Below are positions 27,892 through 34,985 of a DNA stretch of 64,000 nucleotides, piece after piece. Every line of letters starts with the position of its first letter. Position 1 is the stretch's first letter. A model generated the notes under the pieces. It ran no database searches, was not told the origin of the DNA, and saw only the letters and a program-made list of their open reading frames with translations. This DNA is from Sporosarcina sp. P34 (GTDB lineage Bacteria; Bacillota; Bacilli; Bacillales_A; Planococcaceae), in contig NZ_PDZC01000001.1 of NCBI RefSeq assembly GCF_002743375.1, forward strand, positions 62,001-126,000, in the 5' to 3' direction. The position numbers and the translations under genes were made by a program.

Positions 27892-28815
27892 TTGCCGTTA
27901 AGTATTTTTGGTTTTAGGGCTTTGTGGAGTCCTTACTTCTTAATAGCCATAGCACTTGGAATCGTTTTATATTATCTTATAACTGTTAAATGGCGAGATC
28001 GGTTTGAGGGATCACAGCCGTTAACGAAACGACAGGCCGTGTATTTTTTAGCTTCCATGCTGTTACTGTATATTGTCAAAGGCTCACCCATGGATTTAAT
28101 CGGTCATATTCTATTTTCTGTTCATATGGCTCAAATGGCTTTATTGCTTTTGGTTGTAGCACCGTTCTTCATAATTGGCATACCGAACTGGGTATGGGAA
28201 AAACTTTTATCATACACGATGTTCAAGAAAGTATTCATGCTATTAACTAAACCGCTTATTAGTTTATTACTGTTTACATTTATGTTCTCGATGTATCACT
28301 ATCCACTCATACTCGATCAGGTGAAGTTGAGTTTGCCTCTACACACGCTTTTCACTATCACACTGTTCTTCTCTGCTATTTGTCTCTGGTGGCCAGTAGT
28401 GAATACAGTAAAAGGACAACCGCAACTACACGGTTTGAAAAAAATAGGATATGTAATATTGAGTGCATTGCTCATTACACCTGCTTGTTCGTTAATCATC
28501 TTCGTGGACGTGCCGGTGTATGAAACATATAGCAGTGGTGAAGCATGGCTGCAAGCGATGGCACTCTGTGTACCAAGCGGAACTTTAGCAGGTCTGTCAG
28601 GCCTTGGTATCTCGGGACCTGAACTATTCACAAATATGCCTACGCTGTATGATCAGCAATTAGGTGGAATATTGATGAAAGTCATTCAAGAACTTGTTTA
28701 TGTAGTCGTTATTGGTCGTATTTTTTATAGCTGGTCAAAGTATGAAAAAGACAATGCAGATGAAATTACACGAAAAGATTTACTCAAACGCCATAACCTA
28801 ACTATGCATGGCTGA
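27892..28815 (+). CDS. ctaG: Cytochrome caa3 oxidase assembly factor CtaG
   Basis: 307-residue polytopic membrane protein of the caa3_CtaG family, needed for assembly of active caa3 oxidase, probably copper delivery. Conserved: LSIFGFRALWSPYF at the start, GHILFSVHMAQMALLL, HYPLILDQVKLS and MPTLYDQQLGGILMKVIQELVY. I use TTG 27892 since AAAGGAG lies ten bases upstream; GTG 27883 is in frame but too close to that SD. It is outside the ctaF terminator and probably has its own promoter. Confidence 0.92.
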   Translation: MPLSIFGFRALWSPYFLIAIALGIVLYYLITVKWRDRFEGSQPLTKRQAVYFLASMLLLYIVKGSPMDLIGHILFSVHMAQMALLLLVVAPFFIIGIPNWVWEKLLSYTMFKKVFMLLTKPLISLLLFTFMFSMYHYPLILDQVKLSLPLHTLFTITLFFSAICLWWPVVNTVKGQPQLHGLKKIGYVILSALLITPACSLIIFVDVPVYETYSSGEAWLQAMALCVPSGTLAGLSGLGISGPELFTNMPTLYDQQLGGILMKVIQELVYVVVIGRIFYSWSKYEKDNADEITRKDLLKRHNLTMHG

Positions 28816-29086
28816 TTGTGCAAAAGGAAGTTAGCAAGTAATAGGACTCCCTGAAGGCCATCAGTACTTCTTTCATCAGCTTATTTGCTATTTTGATCGG
28901 GATTGTTTGGTAATTGATACGGCAAAGAAAAATGGAAGGATACCAAAAAACCATGTTACAACTGTCATCTGATTTTTCACAGTCGTTACAAGGATTGTCA
29001 TGTAGTTGTTGTTATATGTCTACTAGAAGGGTAAAGTAAAAATTTCTGTATTTAAAGTGCTTCGTGATATTCAATATTTCATTTTT

Positions 29087-29126
29087 AGACTGAAGCCATA
29101 CCCAAAAGGGATGGCTTCAGTCTTTT
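29087..29126 (+). terminator. Plus-strand terminator, probably for ctaG
   Basis: AGACTGAAGCCAT (29087-29099) and ATGGCTTCAGTCT (29111-29123) form a perfect 13-bp stem followed by T4. It is about 270 bases from the ctaG stop codon. Confidence 0.8.
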
Positions 29127-29164
29127 ATATGTAGCAAATTCATAAAGCCGTACGTTATACATAC

Positions 29165-29195
29165 GAAAAGGGATACCTCCATGGAGATATCCCTT
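29165..29195 (-). terminator. Terminator after the AI-2E family gene
   Basis: Minus-strand AAGGGATATCTCC pairs with GGAGGTATCCCTT (one G-U) around a tight loop, followed by a short T tract. Confidence 0.6.
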
Positions 29196-29201
29196 CTCGT
29201 T

Positions 29202-30257
29202 TTAAATCTTGAAATTCAGTTTAATGATGCCTGCTTCTCTTGCTGTATTAAAAAGTATGACGAGCAATGGTCCAATGAAGAAACCGAGAATGCCGAAAAG
29301 TTTCAAACCGATAAACATTGCAATCAAAGTAGGTAAAGGAGACAATCCGATTTGTGAGCCCATTACTTTTGGTTCGACCGTTCTTCTGATAATCAAAAGG
29401 ATTACAGCTAATATAGCTAATTTTGTCCCCATTGCGATATCGCCTGAAACATACTGGTAGATCGACCAAGGCGCGAGAATTATAATAGAGCCGAGTATCG
29501 GAATGATATCAATAATCCAGATCACCAAAGCCATCACTACTGCATATTTAGGAATGACTACAAGTAAGCCTATAAAGGAAACGGCTAGGATAATTAAGCT
29601 GACCAGCAATTGGGCTTTAGCGAATCCTACTATGACGTAACGTAATCGGTTCATCATATAGTGGACTTTTTCCGCAGTAGCTTCTGTTAAATGAAAGTAA
29701 AAAGTTTTCTTCAAGTTTGGCAATTCCAACATGAACAAAAATAGTGCAATCATGAACACAATAAAGCTAACAAGGAAATTGGGTATATCCGAGATTATGG
29801 CTAAAATTCGATCGTAACTTAAAAGTGTAATGATTGAAATCCGAATGGATTCGATAATTTCATTGAATTCGTTCTCCAGCATAGCCAAAATATCTTCGGG
29901 CATTCCTACTGTGTACTGAAATAGCTTGCTTTGCGTGTTAATCCATACACTTGAGAGAGAATTTAAGTGATTCGGAATCTCTTTTGTAAAATTGACTATT
30001 TTTCCAATGAGTGTAGTGACGGTATAGAAAAGAACAAGCACACTGATTCCCACAAATACGATAAAATTCACAATGACAGAAACTTTACGCTTCCACTTAA
30101 ATCGTATTTCTACCCATTTAACAAGTGGATCTAAGAATAGTGCCGTAAGCAAAGCCAAAATAATGGGAATGGAAACGGGTAAAATAAAGAATATAATAAC
30201 CAAAAGTACGATGATACCGAATGCAACCATGATATTACGTTTTGTGAGCAATTTCAA
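29202..30257 (-). CDS. AI-2E family transporter, YtvI-like
   Basis: 351-residue membrane protein of the UPF0118/AI-2E exporter family: two N-terminal helices, a central soluble stretch with amphipathic segments (about residues 85-160), then about six more helices with the family motifs LVSFIVFMIALFLFMLE, IIDIIPILGS and IGPLLVILF near the C-terminus. Several Bacillales paralogues (YtvI) are sporulation membrane proteins; others have unrelated export roles. Substrate unknown. It is alone on its strand, bounded by terminators. Confidence 0.8.
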   Translation of the reverse strand: MKLLTKRNIMVAFGIIVLLVIIFFILPVSIPIILALLTALFLDPLVKWVEIRFKWKRKVSVIVNFIVFVGISVLVLFYTVTTLIGKIVNFTKEIPNHLNSLSSVWINTQSKLFQYTVGMPEDILAMLENEFNEIIESIRISIITLLSYDRILAIISDIPNFLVSFIVFMIALFLFMLELPNLKKTFYFHLTEATAEKVHYMMNRLRYVIVGFAKAQLLVSLIILAVSFIGLLVVIPKYAVVMALVIWIIDIIPILGSIIILAPWSIYQYVSGDIAMGTKLAILAVILLIIRRTVEPKVMGSQIGLSPLPTLIAMFIGLKLFGILGFFIGPLLVILFNTAREAGIIKLNFKI

Positions 30258-30319
30258 AAGTGATCGTCCTCCACATAGATACTGTTTTTATTATAACCAA
30301 ATTAGTGGAGTAATAGTAG

Positions 30320-30353
30320 AAAAAGCCGAAGAACATTTAGCTCTTCGGCTTTT
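30320..30353. terminator. Terminator after yugN
   Basis: AAAAGCCGAAGA (30321-30332) and TCTTCGGCTTTT (30342-30353) form a perfect 12-bp stem with A-rich left and T-rich right flanks, so it can act on both strands; it directly follows the yugN stop. Confidence 0.85.
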
Positions 30354-30361
30354 ACATATCA

Positions 30362-30721
30362 TTACAAACTATATTGCTTTAACTCGTCATATACCTTCTT
30401 TAACGTTAGTTCGCAATCCTTAACTAAGCTAGCAGGGAAGTCTTCTTCTTCACCGTACTCAACGCCGTGTGGGTAGTAGTGCTTTCCTAGAACGGGTTGC
30501 TTTAGACGAACCGTAGCTTTTCTACCATCGATATCGCCTTCAACAAGTTCACCGAAGACGCGCAAGTAGTATGTACCTTCTTTAACAATATACTTCTTAT
30601 CGAAAGTTACACGCTCATAATCCCATTGTCCATCAATTTCAAGATTATTCTTATTCATAATTTCTTCCATTACTCGTAAATCTGCTACAAGGCCTTTAAG
30701 ACCAATATTTTCAACGTACAT
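30362..30721 (-). CDS. yugN: YugN-like family protein
   Basis: 119-residue soluble protein matching the YugN-like family: VENIGLKGLVADLRVMEE at the start, QWDYERVTFD in the middle, and LGKHYYPHGVEYGEEEDFP near the end. Function unknown. ATG 30721 has a strong GAGGGGG SD at proper distance; the upstream extension to 30781 has none. Confidence 0.85.
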   Translation of the reverse strand: MYVENIGLKGLVADLRVMEEIMNKNNLEIDGQWDYERVTFDKKYIVKEGTYYLRVFGELVEGDIDGRKATVRLKQPVLGKHYYPHGVEYGEEEDFPASLVKDCELTLKKVYDELKQYSL

Positions 30722-30794
30722 CTGTATATCCCCCTCTATGTTCGTCCTGACGAATACGTATACTATTATATCATAAAACAAATCGTTTTTAGTT

Positions 30795-30906
30795 GCAATG
30801 ACAACATTGTGTCAACGCTTTCTTTCCTGTCCGATATAGGTGACTATAGTGTGTGTCTTCTGTACAATATAAGAATGTTACCGATTCGGACTAGATATTC
30901 ATCTAG
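30795..30906. promoter_or_regulatory. Cluster of palindromes and a cre-like site between yugN and the CAP gene
   Basis: Palindrome CAATG-ACAA-CATTG near 30796, a cre-like TGTCAACGCTTTCT (30810-30823, one mismatch to the catabolite repression consensus), and CTAGAT-ATTC-ATCTAG (30891-30906) flanked by similar AATGTTACCGAT and AATGTTCACCGAT copies. Symmetry suggests protein-binding sites for one of the divergent genes. No family can be named beyond the cre-like match. Confidence 0.3.
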
Positions 30907-30990
30907 AATAAATGTTCACCGATAAATGAATTCTTGTAGTATGTAATAGTATTATAGGAGTGGCATATAAAGAGTGGAAAGGAAGATAAC

Positions 30991-32070
30991 ATGTGGAGAG
31001 TAGGATGGAAGATTCTTGTTTTACTTTTGATTGTAATGGGAGTCTTTTATTTCATGACGGATAAAATAAGTGAAAATTTGCCCCTGGAGTCACCTGTACA
31101 GCATGGTTCACCAATTGCTGTTCCTGAAAAAGGTCCATCGATAGGTGGAGAAGGTATGCCGAGACCTAATGAAGGCATGTCAGTACTTGTTGGGCAGAAA
31201 ATTAATAAGCTGGAAGAACAATTTGGTAAACCATCTAGGATTGAACCATCGAGTTTTCAGTACGATTGGTGGGTTTATACGGAAGAGCCGCGTTTTATGG
31301 CAGGGGTTTTGAATGGCAAAGTGAACCAAATATATACTGCTGATCATACAACAGATTTAGCTCCGTTTAAAATCGGGCAAAACGTACAGGATATTCACCG
31401 CTTTACGCCAATTGAATCCGAGATTGACGTGACGATTAATGAAAATATTTATACATTTTCGTTAAATAGTGAAGATATTAAGAATCGGCTTCTTATACCC
31501 TATGAGAATTTGTATGTACAATTATATATAGATCAAATAGATGGCGGGATCGAAGGTGTACGGTTCATCAATCCGACTACTTTGGTGAAACATCAGCCTT
31601 ACGACATGACCTATCTTGGAGAAATGATGGAAGCACCAAAGCCTTCATCTACTGTTCAGACTGAAGTGGATCGCGCGATGGAGCGACAGACATTTGAATT
31701 GACTAACCAATTGCGTGAAGGGCATCAACTGCCTCTTTTATCATATAATGATAAGCTGGCCACACTTTCAAGAAAGCATAGCCAGGAAATGATATTCCGT
31801 AAATATAGTTCTCATGATGAAGGACCTGTGGAAGTGTTTGCTGATAGATTAAAAGATGTTGGACTAACACCAAGCAAAGCAGGCGAAAACATAGCGTTTA
31901 ATTATATTGATGCCATTGAAACTGTACATGGTTGGTTAAATTCTTCAAAACACCGGGATGTCTTACTGAATCCGAATTTCACGCATACCGGCATTGGTGT
32001 TTATAATAAATACTATACTCAGTCATTTATGGCGCAGACTGAATCGGAAAACTCCATACATGACGACTAA
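30991..32070 (+). CDS. CAP-domain surface protein (YlbC-like)
   Basis: 359-residue protein with an N-terminal signal anchor (about residues 5-23), a CAP-associated N-terminal domain (about 60-200, GMSVLVGQKINKLEEQFGKP and later repeats) and a C-terminal CAP/SCP domain (about 230-350). CAP motifs: LSRKHSQEMIFRKYSSHDE, GENIAFNY and VHGWLNSSKHRDVLLNPNF. The architecture equals B. subtilis YlbC, which occupies the same chromosomal region. Extracellular, function unknown; related YkwD-type proteins act in envelope or spore biology. Its stop codon overlaps that of the convergent aspartokinase-like gene. Confidence 0.85.
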   Translation: MWRVGWKILVLLLIVMGVFYFMTDKISENLPLESPVQHGSPIAVPEKGPSIGGEGMPRPNEGMSVLVGQKINKLEEQFGKPSRIEPSSFQYDWWVYTEEPRFMAGVLNGKVNQIYTADHTTDLAPFKIGQNVQDIHRFTPIESEIDVTINENIYTFSLNSEDIKNRLLIPYENLYVQLYIDQIDGGIEGVRFINPTTLVKHQPYDMTYLGEMMEAPKPSSTVQTEVDRAMERQTFELTNQLREGHQLPLLSYNDKLATLSRKHSQEMIFRKYSSHDEGPVEVFADRLKDVGLTPSKAGENIAFNYIDAIETVHGWLNSSKHRDVLLNPNFTHTGIGVYNKYYTQSFMAQTESENSIHDD

Positions 32071-32798
32071 GGAAGAATCCATGTACCTTCCTCATTTGAT
32101 GCGATGCCTCGTATATGAAGAGGCATCGCATTTTGCTTTGCATACACTGCTGCTTTTTCCTGAATAATGGGTCGATTACATTTTAATAACGGAAGAAATT
32201 CATCGAATGTGAGTCGATCAAAACGCTTATAATCAGAAGTAGTATGAGGATCTGCTGACATGACGCCTGGTACATCTTTGAAAAACTCTACATGATGAGC
32301 TTGCAATGCACAGGCTAATGCGATCGCTGTCAAATCACTGCCACCTCTACCAAGAGTCATAAACTTTCCTTGTACATTCATTCCTTGAAAACCGGGGACG
32401 ATGATACAGGAGTGCGTTTGAAGTGTACTGACAATATGTGTACTGTTAATTTTATCGATCGTTGCGTTACAAAAATCTCCCGATGTGCGAATGCCTGTAT
32501 TTTGTCCATAGACAATTGTGTTATCTATACCTTCTGTAGATAATTCTGCAGACAATACAGCTGAAGCGATTAATTCGCCGCATGCAGCGGCCAAGTCTCT
32601 GGCTTCGCTGGATTTTGAGAAGGCGTCCGTAAGAGTAAGTAAATCGTCTGTGGAATAGGCGTCGCCCCCTCTACCCATTGCAGAGACTACAACGATGACG
32701 GCACGGTATTTCGACAACGCTTGTCGAATATGCTGAATACACTTTGTACGTTGTTGTTGATTCTGCATAGCAATTCCGCCAAACTTTTGGATAATCAT
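32067..32798 (-). CDS. Aspartokinase-like protein without ACT domains
   Basis: 243-residue amino-acid kinase-fold protein closest to the catalytic half of DAP-sensitive aspartokinase I (DapG). It ends where the two regulatory ACT domains (about 160 residues) would begin. Motifs: MIIQKFGGIAM (family KFGGTS, so Thr and Ser are replaced by Ile and Ala), VVSAMGRGGDAYSTDDLL, LAAACGELIAS, GRGGSDLTAIALA, and FKDVPGVMSADPHT (family FTDVxGVxTADPR). The loop before the last strand reads NRPIIQEKAAVYA instead of the usual HPRA form. It may be a feedback-insensitive aspartokinase or a divergent kinase on a related substrate. It is divergent from the murE-type gene. The SD is weak. Confidence 0.75.
   Translation of the reverse strand: MIIQKFGGIAMQNQQQRTKCIQHIRQALSKYRAVIVVVSAMGRGGDAYSTDDLLTLTDAFSKSSEARDLAAACGELIASAVLSAELSTEGIDNTIVYGQNTGIRTSGDFCNATIDKINSTHIVSTLQTHSCIIVPGFQGMNVQGKFMTLGRGGSDLTAIALACALQAHHVEFFKDVPGVMSADPHTTSDYKRFDRLTFDEFLPLLKCNRPIIQEKAAVYAKQNAMPLHIRGIASNEEGTWILP
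32099..32135 (+). terminator. Plus-strand terminator inside the convergent aspartokinase-like gene
   Basis: ATGCGATGCCTC (32099-32110) and GAGGCATCGCAT (32120-32131) form a perfect 12-bp stem with a 9-base loop, followed by TTTTGCTTT. It terminates the CAP gene, whose stop is 28 bases upstream, while encoding the C-terminal residues around AMPLHIRGIAS of the opposite gene. Confidence 0.75.
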
Positions 32799-32816
32799 AG
32801 AATCCCAACTTTCTTC

Positions 32817-32846
32817 GTGACATTCTTCTTATGCCTTTCATAGAAT
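32817..32846 (+). promoter_or_regulatory. Candidate sigma-E promoter of the murE-type gene
   Basis: GTGACATT (32817-32824), 14-base spacer, CATAGAAT (32839-32846). Compared with the mother-cell sigma-E pattern (GTCATATT, 13-15 bases, CATACAAT) 6 of 8 and 7 of 8 bases match. No comparably good sigma-A boxes were seen in this interval. Matched by eye only. Confidence 0.4.
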
Positions 32847-32909
32847 ACTTTATGCTTCGTTTCATTATATTCTCTGAAGAATAAAATGTTCGGGAAGGGG
32901 AGGGAGACC

Positions 32910-34322
32910 TTGCTTTTATCTGAATTACTAAAAGATTGGCCATGCACTATTTTACAGGGCTCAATTCGGCGAACAATCGATGGGATCACGGAATCATCAA
33001 AGAGGGTCGAGAAAAACTATGTATTTGTAGCAAAGAAAGGCGTTAAGACAGATGGCATCATATTTATTGAAAAAGCGATATCAAATGGAGCCAAAACATT
33101 AGTAATCGATCGGGATCACATAGATCGAACACGCATACCAGAAGAAATTACGATCGTTCTGGTTCCTGATAGTTCGCTATTTATTTCCTATGCAAGTGCA
33201 AAGTTTTCAGAAAACCCGGCTGAAGAATTGTGCATCATTGGCATTACGGGAACAAACGGTAAAACTACAGTCAGTCACTTTACCGGGCAATTATTAAAAG
33301 AACTCGGACACAAAACAGCTATTATAGGAACGACGGGTCTTTATATTGACGGTAAGCTGACAGAGACAATTCAAGATTCTATGACGACGATGCCAGCTGA
33401 ACAATTACATCCTATTTTACGTAAATGTATTAAGCAACAAGTGACCCATATTGTTCTTGAAGCCTCTTCAATTGGGTTATCCACCAATCGTTTAGCGCAC
33501 TGCCCGTTAACTGTTGGTGTTTTTTTGAATATTGGGATGGATCATTACGCAGAACATGGAGGTAGGCAGCCATACATCGACGCCAAAAAACTACTCATTC
33601 CATTGGCTGAACAGCTTGTGATGAATGAAGATGACGAGACGTGTCGGGCTATAGGAGAGGAATTATCTACACCACCAATTTATTTTAGCAGTCGACATAT
33701 TAGTGGCAGGCAACAACAAGAGGTTTTACTTCCAAATCTAGGTCATCATAACGAAATGAATGCAAGAGCGGCTATAGGAGCACTCATGGCACTCGGTTAT
33801 TCATTACACGCAATAAAACCCCATTTGCATGCTTTGCGTCTTCCAACTGGACGTCTGGAGAAATACGAAGAAGCGGGTGTTGAAGTGTATGTAGATTATG
33901 CTCACACGCCAGACGCCTTGCAAGCGGTGTTGGAAGCCTTGTCTGAGTCCTCTAAACGGTTGATTACTGTGTTTGGATGTGGTGGGGGGAGAGATCGTCA
34001 GAAGCGTCCACAAATGGGTGCGGTAGCTGCACACTACAGTTCACACGTAATTTTGACTTCGGATAATCCAAGAATGGAAGATCCGTCACAAATTATTGTG
34101 GATATTTTGGCAGGCATGTCGGGATTTGCCACGCCTGTTGAAATCTTCATCGACCGTCACCAGGCAATCCAATACGCTGTCACACAAGCACAGCCTGGCG
34201 AGATAGTGCTCATTGCAGGGAAAGGACATGAACAAATCCAGCAAATAGAAAATCAGACGACGCACTTTTGCGATATGGAAGAAGTTAAAAAATCATTTAG
34301 TCATCGAAATACCAAAAAGTAA
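32910..34322 (+). CDS. murE: UDP-MurNAc-tripeptide ligase, MurE family with DAP-type signature
   Basis: 470-residue Mur ligase with the three usual domains: N-terminal UDP-MurNAc binding, central ATPase (P-loop GITGTNGKTTVSH, about residues 110-122; carbamylated-Lys region YIDAKKLL) and C-terminal substrate domain. The amino-acid specificity motif is DNPR (residues 385-388), the form found in meso-diaminopimelate-adding enzymes; lysine-adding enzymes carry DNPA. GKGHE near the end completes the DAP pocket. TTG 32910 is preceded by GGGAGG at six bases. It lies far from the dcw cluster, which lacks murE, and is divergent from an aspartokinase-like gene. A second MurE elsewhere in the genome is possible. 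Confidence 0.9.
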   Translation: MLLSELLKDWPCTILQGSIRRTIDGITESSKRVEKNYVFVAKKGVKTDGIIFIEKAISNGAKTLVIDRDHIDRTRIPEEITIVLVPDSSLFISYASAKFSENPAEELCIIGITGTNGKTTVSHFTGQLLKELGHKTAIIGTTGLYIDGKLTETIQDSMTTMPAEQLHPILRKCIKQQVTHIVLEASSIGLSTNRLAHCPLTVGVFLNIGMDHYAEHGGRQPYIDAKKLLIPLAEQLVMNEDDETCRAIGEELSTPPIYFSSRHISGRQQQEVLLPNLGHHNEMNARAAIGALMALGYSLHAIKPHLHALRLPTGRLEKYEEAGVEVYVDYAHTPDALQAVLEALSESSKRLITVFGCGGGRDRQKRPQMGAVAAHYSSHVILTSDNPRMEDPSQIIVDILAGMSGFATPVEIFIDRHQAIQYAVTQAQPGEIVLIAGKGHEQIQQIENQTTHFCDMEEVKKSFSHRNTKK

Positions 34323-34387
34323 AAGTCTTAATGAATAGTCGAGGAACTAGTTTTTTGTTATGATAGTTGTGATAGGAGGTGCGGCAA

Positions 34388-34834
34388 TTGGTGATGATGA
34401 CAGATGAGTGGATGCGAGTCATCGATATGGCGGAAGAACTTTCCGATATGCTGCTGTGTTCTGAAGTGGTGAAAACCTATCAAGACGCACATAACCGTGT
34501 ATATTCAAACGCCGATCTGCGAAAAAAGATCATGGATTTCACTAAAATGAAAGAACAATATGAGGATGTGCAGCGTTTTGGACGCTATCATCCAGACTAT
34601 AAAGTAATTATGAAAGAAATTCGACTTCAAAAGCGTGAACTAGATTTGCAAGATGAAGTGGCTGCCTTGCGTCTGGCTGAAAATGACGTACAGGATCTGT
34701 TGGACGAAATTGGTATCTTGATTGGCCGGTCTGTTTCAGAAGCCGTGAAAGTACCAGCAGGCGACGGCACATTCTCTAACAGCTCTTGTGGCGGAGGTTG
34801 TGGTTCAGGCGGTAGCTGTTCTTGTTCGGCATAG
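34388..34834 (+). CDS. ylbF: YlbF/RicF family regulator
   Basis: About 148-residue helical protein of the YlbF/YmcA family. In B. subtilis YlbF (RicF) with YmcA and YaaT forms the Y-complex, which modulates RNase Y activity and promotes competence, biofilm and sporulation and binds [4Fe-4S] clusters. Conserved KMKEQYEDVQRFGRYHPDY and the Cys-rich tail CGGGCGSGGSCSC are present. AGGAGG at 34374-34379 places the start at TTG 34388 or GTG 34391; the latter removes one residue. Confidence 0.92.
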   Translation: MVMMTDEWMRVIDMAEELSDMLLCSEVVKTYQDAHNRVYSNADLRKKIMDFTKMKEQYEDVQRFGRYHPDYKVIMKEIRLQKRELDLQDEVAALRLAENDVQDLLDEIGILIGRSVSEAVKVPAGDGTFSNSSCGGGCGSGGSCSCSA

Positions 34835-34852
34835 AGAATTTCATAAAAATGA

Positions 34853-34893
34853 GTAACCCCCTGCGGAAATTAATTTGCAGGGGGTTACTTTTT
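34853..34893 (+). terminator. Terminator after ylbF
   Basis: GTAACCCCCTGC (34853-34864) and GCAGGGGGTTAC (34877-34888) form a perfect 12-bp stem followed by T5. Confidence 0.92.
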
Positions 34894-34985
34894 ACATAAA
34901 GTTCGTATCAAAGGAGCAAGCAAACAGTAAGCAGCGTTTTGCGTGAAAACATGTCCACGGTAAGTATTCAAGTCACTTTGAGTCT

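Larger units (their letters stand above)
28816..29201. other. Intergenic region between ctaG and the AI-2E family gene
   Basis: 386 bases. It contains a plus-strand terminator (29087-29126) and a minus-strand terminator (29165-29195). The first 270 bases hold no gene that I can support; a 30-codon hydrophobic minus-strand reading frame (about 28,890-28,980) lacks an SD. Confidence 0.6.

Noticed and set aside
28929-29038. Short plus-strand frame starting at an ATG near 28932 (Cys-rich end)
   Set aside because: No SD, no promoter, and an unremarkable composition; overlapped by the equally unsupported minus-strand frame.
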